In this document: piece by piece, positions 20,001 through 21,993 of the stretch
Layout of the letters: every line of letters begins with the position of its first letter
How positions within the stretch are numbered: the stretch's first letter is position 1
From: Phoronis australis
Taxonomy: Eukaryota; Phoronida; Phoronidae
Assembly (NCBI GenBank): GCA_002633005.1
Contig: NMRA01000076.1
Location: 562,277-584,269 of the forward strand
Direction: 5' to 3'
DNA length: 21,993 bases
The notes under the pieces: model-generated
Database searches by the model: none
What the model saw: the letters and a program-made list of their open reading frames with translations, nothing else
What the model was told of the DNA's origin: nothing
Translations under genes and position numbers: made by a program

Positions 20001-20893
20001 TGTTTTTGTAAGTTATAAAGTCAAAACTTTATTGAGTCATATATTACTCACCAAATGAGAACATTGAAGTCATGCAGATAAAACAGAGAAATAACAGAGT
20101 ATGTTGACAAAACAACAATTTAATGTCAAGATGATACTGACATAGTGAAAACTGACCAAACATAATATGATGGCAACAAAACAAACTATGTTGGGGCTGA
20201 CCTGCGACACATGATTGCTGAACGCGGGCACAGCGATGAGATGACCAATCAGATTGAAGAATGCCGCGATGATGGCATGTATAGCACACTGGTGAGTCAT
20301 GGCAATTCCAGTTTGGGTGGTGAGAGTTTTCTGCAAAAAACCCAACACTTTATTATATTAGGTGAAACTGGTCAACAAATCAGTTATAATATAGTCTTGT
20401 AATTATGAAATTCAAATACACAGAATCAAGTTTATCACATTGGGGAGCAAATATTTTTGATGAATAATACCTTCATCTATCAAAGATGATACTCATTGGG
20501 TGATGACAAAATCACTACAACAGGCGTGAAAATATAGATCACAAACCACCTGTTGGCCAACAGGTGGTGTGCAGACCATACTTAAAATGTTTGTCAACAC
20601 AGGGTTGACTAAACTTTTAGAAGAATAACCAGATCATCACTGTAAAAGGTTATAAATCCAGGCAAAAATTATTGACAAGTTATGAAGTCAAGCCTAGAAC
20701 AGGTGAATCAGCGACAGTAGTTTCTCCGCACCTGAATACTGAGGGTCATGCCAATCAAGTCCGCGACGACCTCCTCGCCTCCAGCCTCGACAACTAGTAG
20801 CGCCATGGTGCAGTAGACAGCCTCAAAGTTGTCCACATGATTGCTGTCTTGGCTAATGTTCTCCTGAATGCACCAATAGAACTGCTTGCCGTG
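13960..20893 (-). CDS. EFR3: EFR3 homologue, C-terminal 293 residues in eight exons (5' part outside window)
   Basis: EFR3 is a palmitoylated peripheral protein of the inner plasma membrane that recruits PI4KA through TTC7 and FAM126, maintaining PI4P. Eight minus-strand exons join in one frame, 882 nt: 20893-20732, 20330-20202, 19350-19274, 17555-17431, 16458-16364, 15323-15275, 14843-14734, 14094-13960. All introns are GT-AG and every split codon resolves. Compared from memory with human EFR3A/B, landmarks fall in order: GKQFYW...DNFEAVYCTMALLVVE...EEVVADLI, CAIHAIIAAFFNLI, LIAVPAFSNHVSQ, EAPHLLPE, VSEALGASGW, TEEDITFESLKR, FKNAPFEN, and the terminal FPDLFVY (human FPDLCVY). The last three exons cover the segment known to dock on TTC7/FAM126. 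The proline-rich insert before the vertebrate C-terminus is much reduced. The N-terminal palmitoylation site and the rest of the ARM/HEAT-like rod are not in the window. Confidence 0.93.
14095..14733 (-). other. EFR3: EFR3 intron (last)
   Basis: 639-bp GT-AG intron, phase 0, donor GTACAG. Apart from family B copy 1 it holds nothing recognised. Confidence 0.85.
14134..14553 (+). mobile_element. MITE, family B copy 1 (420 bp) in last EFR3 intron
   Basis: The left end starts AGATTGCATGAAACAGTCCC, and the right end is its reverse complement. The inverted repeats run about 42 bp with only a few mismatches, including AGGGACTCAACTAA. The interior is A/T-rich and non-coding. It takes up about two thirds of the 639-bp intron. 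Copy 2 lies inverted at 18831-19242. No sure target-site duplication. Confidence 0.85.
14734..14843 (-). CDS. EFR3: EFR3 exon encoding charged helix and FKNAPFEN motif
   Basis: Bounded by acceptor TTTTTTTTCAG and donor AAG/GTACAG. It starts with the last two bases of a Ser codon. Encodes DNSEETKRAKEEKRMEILDS then FKNAPFENLMAKSEAK: a highly charged helix followed by the conserved FxxAPFE block of EFR3. Confidence 0.93.
14844..15274 (-). other. EFR3: EFR3 intron
   Basis: 431-bp GT-AG intron, phase 1, donor GTACGT. AT-rich; nothing else recognised. Confidence 0.8.
15275..15323 (-). CDS. EFR3: EFR3 49-nt small exon
   Basis: Acceptor GTATTCCAG, donor TTAA/GTACGT. Encodes KKTEEDITFESLKRML plus the first base of a Ser codon, matching TEEITFEALKKA of the vertebrate proteins. 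At 49 nt it is too short for most ORF-based calls. Skipping it would shift the frame. Confidence 0.9.
15324..16363 (-). other. EFR3: EFR3 intron
   Basis: 1040-bp GT-AG intron, phase 0, donor GTAGGT. Contains a more GC-rich patch at about 15358-15480 (GCGAGGCGGGAGCGGCTCTC...) of unknown origin, and is otherwise AT-rich. Nothing coding recognised. Confidence 0.8.
16364..16458 (-). CDS. EFR3: EFR3 exon, Ser/Asp-rich linker
   Basis: Acceptor CACGGACAG, donor AGG/GTAGGT. The split Asp codon is completed by G from the upstream exon. Encodes FTSDATHSIYSDINSIQLEL then a Ser/Glu-rich stretch ending GLSR. It corresponds to the variable, phosphorylatable linker of EFR3 in which vertebrates have SRRKSI...SIQV. 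Confidence 0.88.
16459..17430 (-). other. EFR3: EFR3 intron
   Basis: 972-bp GT-AG intron, phase 1, donor GTAAGC. A plus-strand open frame of 110 codons (16668-17000) crosses it, but it has no recognisable domain and I treat it as chance. Nothing else recognised. Confidence 0.75.
17431..17555 (-). CDS. EFR3: EFR3 exon with SEALGASGW motif
   Basis: Acceptor TGTTATAG, donor GGTG/GTAAGC. Encodes YPEIAVPAETLLFDSTVVSE followed by ALGASGWDTSRLTAFINQKPG. The block SEALGASGW corresponds to SE(S/V)LGGSGY in human EFR3. Both end codons are split and join in frame. Confidence 0.92.
18305..18533 (+). mobile_element. Diverged MITE-like repeat, family C copy 2
   Basis: Begins GGTTCATGATAA and ends TTATGATGAACC, an 11 of 12 inverted match, so this copy shows the family's termini best. 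Interior blocks (AACTGAACATCATTCATAG, TATCATTTATCATTG, GATAAACC...AAAAATTGCATCAGCC, TATCAACT) match copy 1 at 9810-10070. Non-coding, inside an EFR3 intron. Confidence 0.6.
18831..19242 (-). mobile_element. MITE, family B copy 2 (about 412 bp) in EFR3 intron
   Basis: The left end CGGGTTGCACGAAAGAGTCC and the reverse complement of the right end, CCGGTTGCATGAAATAGTCC, form inverted repeats that continue through AGGGACTCAACT. Internal sequence matches copy 1 on the opposite strand, for example GAGCTGCTCTTTGACTAATG against the reverse complement of CATTAGTCAAAGAAAAGCTC. Non-coding. Confidence 0.85.
19274..19350 (-). CDS. EFR3: EFR3 exon with EAPHLLPE motif
   Basis: Acceptor CCCGTTTCAG, donor ACAG/GTAAAG. 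Encodes ILELRETEAPHLLPEFAFNK then SNSPD and two bases of Ser. EAPHLLPE corresponds to EAPY(F/M)LPE in vertebrate EFR3. 77 nt, phase 0 in and phase 2 out. Confidence 0.93.
19351..20201 (-). other. EFR3: EFR3 intron
   Basis: 851-bp GT-AG intron, phase 0, donor GTCAGC. AT-rich; no element or coding signal recognised. Confidence 0.8.
20202..20330 (-). CDS. EFR3: EFR3 exon with conserved AFFNLI / VPAFSNH helices
   Basis: Acceptor TTTTTTGCAG, donor CGCAG/GTCAGC. 43 codons, phase 0 at both ends: KTLTTQTGIAMTHQCAIHAI then IAAFFNLIGHLIAVPAFSNH and VSQ. It matches the family block CxIxAxxAAYLNxxSQxxxVPAFCQHV, helices of the C-terminal rod. This is the most conserved exon in the window. Confidence 0.95.
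20331..20731 (-). other. EFR3: EFR3 intron
   Basis: 401-bp GT-AG intron, phase 0, donor GTGCGG. Contains the perfect 24-bp palindrome at 20545-20568; nothing else recognised. Confidence 0.8.
20545..20568. repeat. Perfect 24-bp palindrome
   Basis: The arm ACCACCTGTTGG is followed directly by its exact reverse complement, CCAACAGGTGGT, with no spacer. Each arm carries an E-box (CACCTG / CAGGTG) on the appropriate strand, and the centre is TTGGCCAA. It could be a dimer-binding site or chance. Confidence 0.9.
20732..20893 (-). CDS. EFR3: EFR3 exon, first visible in window
   Basis: Acceptor TTTCTCACACAG, donor TTCAG/GTGCGG. 54 codons, phase 0 at both ends. Encodes HGKQFYWCIQENISQDSNHV, then DNFEAVYCTMALLVVEAGGE and EVVADLIGMTLSIQ. 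It matches the family block GxxLY...NYExLYxxLALxxxExxxEEVxxDLIRLxxxxQ. Confidence 0.92.
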
Positions 20894-21590
20894 CTGTGTG
20901 AGAAAGCAGTCGTCTAAGTTACCACGACAATGTACTTGAAATTACTTTGAAATACGTTCAGTCACTATCAGTCTCATTGAGAAAAACATCCTATCAATAG
21001 TGAATAACCATTTTCTATGCTGCATAACAAACCCATTAGATACATATTTAATATCTTGAATGTCTTGGTGATTTCAACAACTGAAGTAGAAGAAGCAACC
21101 TTCTTACCCATAAGAGAATTCAATAAATCTCACCAATTTGGGACACAATATGGCCGACAAGTGAAATTTTGTTCTCTCATTATGCTATGCGATATGTAGC
21201 ATCAAACTAATGCCATTCCCTGTTCTACTCATGGCCGTCATCGGACAATGTCTTCTGAAGATGTGAGAATTCACAACGATGATAATAAAACCTTGTAACA
21301 AAAAAGCTAATTTTAGCCATTATTTTTGTCTGAAATTGGCGAGATGTTACTGTAGCTTTGAAGTGTTAATGAACAGTGTCTTTACAGATGAAGTGACCGC
21401 CTCAATAGTAAGTTTGACTTTCAACACACAGGAACACTGCTTCACAGAAGCCATTTCAGGCACCATTGAACATGACAACGACAGAAAATTTTACTAATTT
21501 ACTTGATCATATGATCGCGTGCTTTATGCACCTTCCTTCCAAACTTAAAATCAGTTTTTGGAACTGATTGCTACATTTGCAATCAGTCAG

Positions 21591-21690
21591 GTGACATAAA
21601 ATGGGTTCAGACTGTAGCAAACATGTTAAAAAAGAATAAATGACGTCGAAATGGGTTCAGATAGTAACAAACTTCTTGCAAAAGAAAAAA
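21591..21690. repeat. Two diverged 50-bp tandem units
   Basis: AAATGGGTTCAGA followed by (C/T)(T/A)GTARCAAAC recurs with a 50-base period: ATGGGTTCAG at 21601 and again at 21651. Each is preceded by a TGAC-containing stretch and followed by an A-rich tail. Confidence 0.75.
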
Positions 21691-21705
21691 AAAACACTGG
21701 CCCGG

Positions 21706-21856
21706 TCTCCAATCTCCGTACTCAGACTCATACTCATACTCGAGATTTCATACTCAAAATCGTGCTCACTGGAGTCGTACTCAAAAAAGCGTATCTAATG
21801 TTGTATTTCGAGTAGACTCCAAACGTACTCAAATCTGACACTCATACTCGAGTTGC
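21706..21856. repeat. Degenerate TACTC-rich repeat with foldback
   Basis: RTACTC hexamers occur about seven times, including two ATACTCGAG. GGAGTCGTACTC at about 21771 pairs with GAGTAGACTCC ending at about 21820, with one bulged base, to form a foldback. Origin unknown: a degenerate minisatellite or an element fragment. Confidence 0.6.
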
Positions 21857-21993
21857 TATGGAACTCTTTATGATGTGAATTGCAAAATCACGCAAAGCCG
21901 CGCTGATTCATCGCTCCCTATTGGAATGGACCACCCCAGGAACTAGGCCTACATTATCGTCTGCTGTCGCTACAACTACAAGAGTATGTCTAT

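Larger units (their letters stand above)
20894..21993. other. EFR3 intron sequence (inferred), no further exon recognised
   Basis: The next upstream EFR3 exon, expected to encode a basic stretch just before HGKQFYW, was looked for on the minus strand and not recognised, so this 1.1 kb is probably intronic. It holds two related 50-bp units (about 21591-21690) and the TACTC-rich repeat (about 21706-21856). The plus-strand open frames at 21017-21199 and 21279-21497 have no recognised domain. Confidence 0.5.

Noticed and set aside
21279-21497. Plus-strand peptide with HDNDRKF resembling an EFR3 motif upstream of the visible exons
   Set aside because: Wrong strand for the EFR3 gene and the resemblance is only a few residues.
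1-21993. tRNA, rRNA, CRISPR, transposase or viral coding genes
   Set aside because: Looked for conserved signatures on both strands; none seen. No regularly spaced identical repeats and no cloverleaf or box A/B pairs recognised by eye.

Overview
This is AT-rich animal (metazoan) nuclear DNA. The evidence is spliced coding exons with GT-AG introns and phase-matched junctions, AATAAA-type poly(A) signals, microsatellites and many short transposon remnants. Nothing prokaryotic is visible. The two genes and the intronless microsomal-type P450 fit a marine invertebrate, but the sequence alone does not let me name the phylum.

Two protein-coding genes can be supported. (1) 5343-6848, plus strand: a complete, intronless, 501-residue cytochrome P450 of the CYP1/CYP2/CYP17 type (clan 2). 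It has a TATA box and initiator just upstream and an ATTAAA poly(A) signal just downstream. All core P450 motifs are present except the C-helix tryptophan, which is valine. (2) 13960-20893, minus strand: the last eight coding exons (293 residues plus stop) of an EFR3 homologue, the plasma-membrane anchor of the phosphatidylinositol 4-kinase III-alpha complex. The 5' part of this gene lies beyond the right edge. The two genes are convergent (tail to tail), with about 6.6 kb of repeat-rich DNA between their 3' ends. I see no functional link between them.

The rest is intergenic or intronic DNA populated by short non-autonomous elements. I could pair up five families, each with two copies here: A (7059-7182, 11628-11784; TIR TGGGCYSAGTTGCA), B (14134-14553, 18831-19242; about 40-bp TIRs, both in EFR3 introns, opposite orientation), C (9810-10070, 18305-18533; diverged, with an exact 33-bp tandem duplication in one copy), D (3261-3527, 8120-8329; TIR AGGCCAAAAA, opposite orientations, bracketing the P450) and E (1-112 cut by the window edge, 2332-2498; hAT-like TIR CAGNGGCGGATCYAGG). 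No transposase gene is visible, so all would be MITE-like or remnants.

Other structure of note: a GC-rich run of three consecutive perfect inverted repeats at 4312-4380, a perfect 24-bp palindrome in an EFR3 intron (20545-20568), a GGGGCCCC stem-loop in the EFR3 3' UTR (13836-13861), and a TACTC-rich degenerate repeat at the right end (about 21706-21856). I found no convincing novel gene system. The most distinctive signals are the P450 substitution, its bracketing by inverted D elements, and the paired MITE families.
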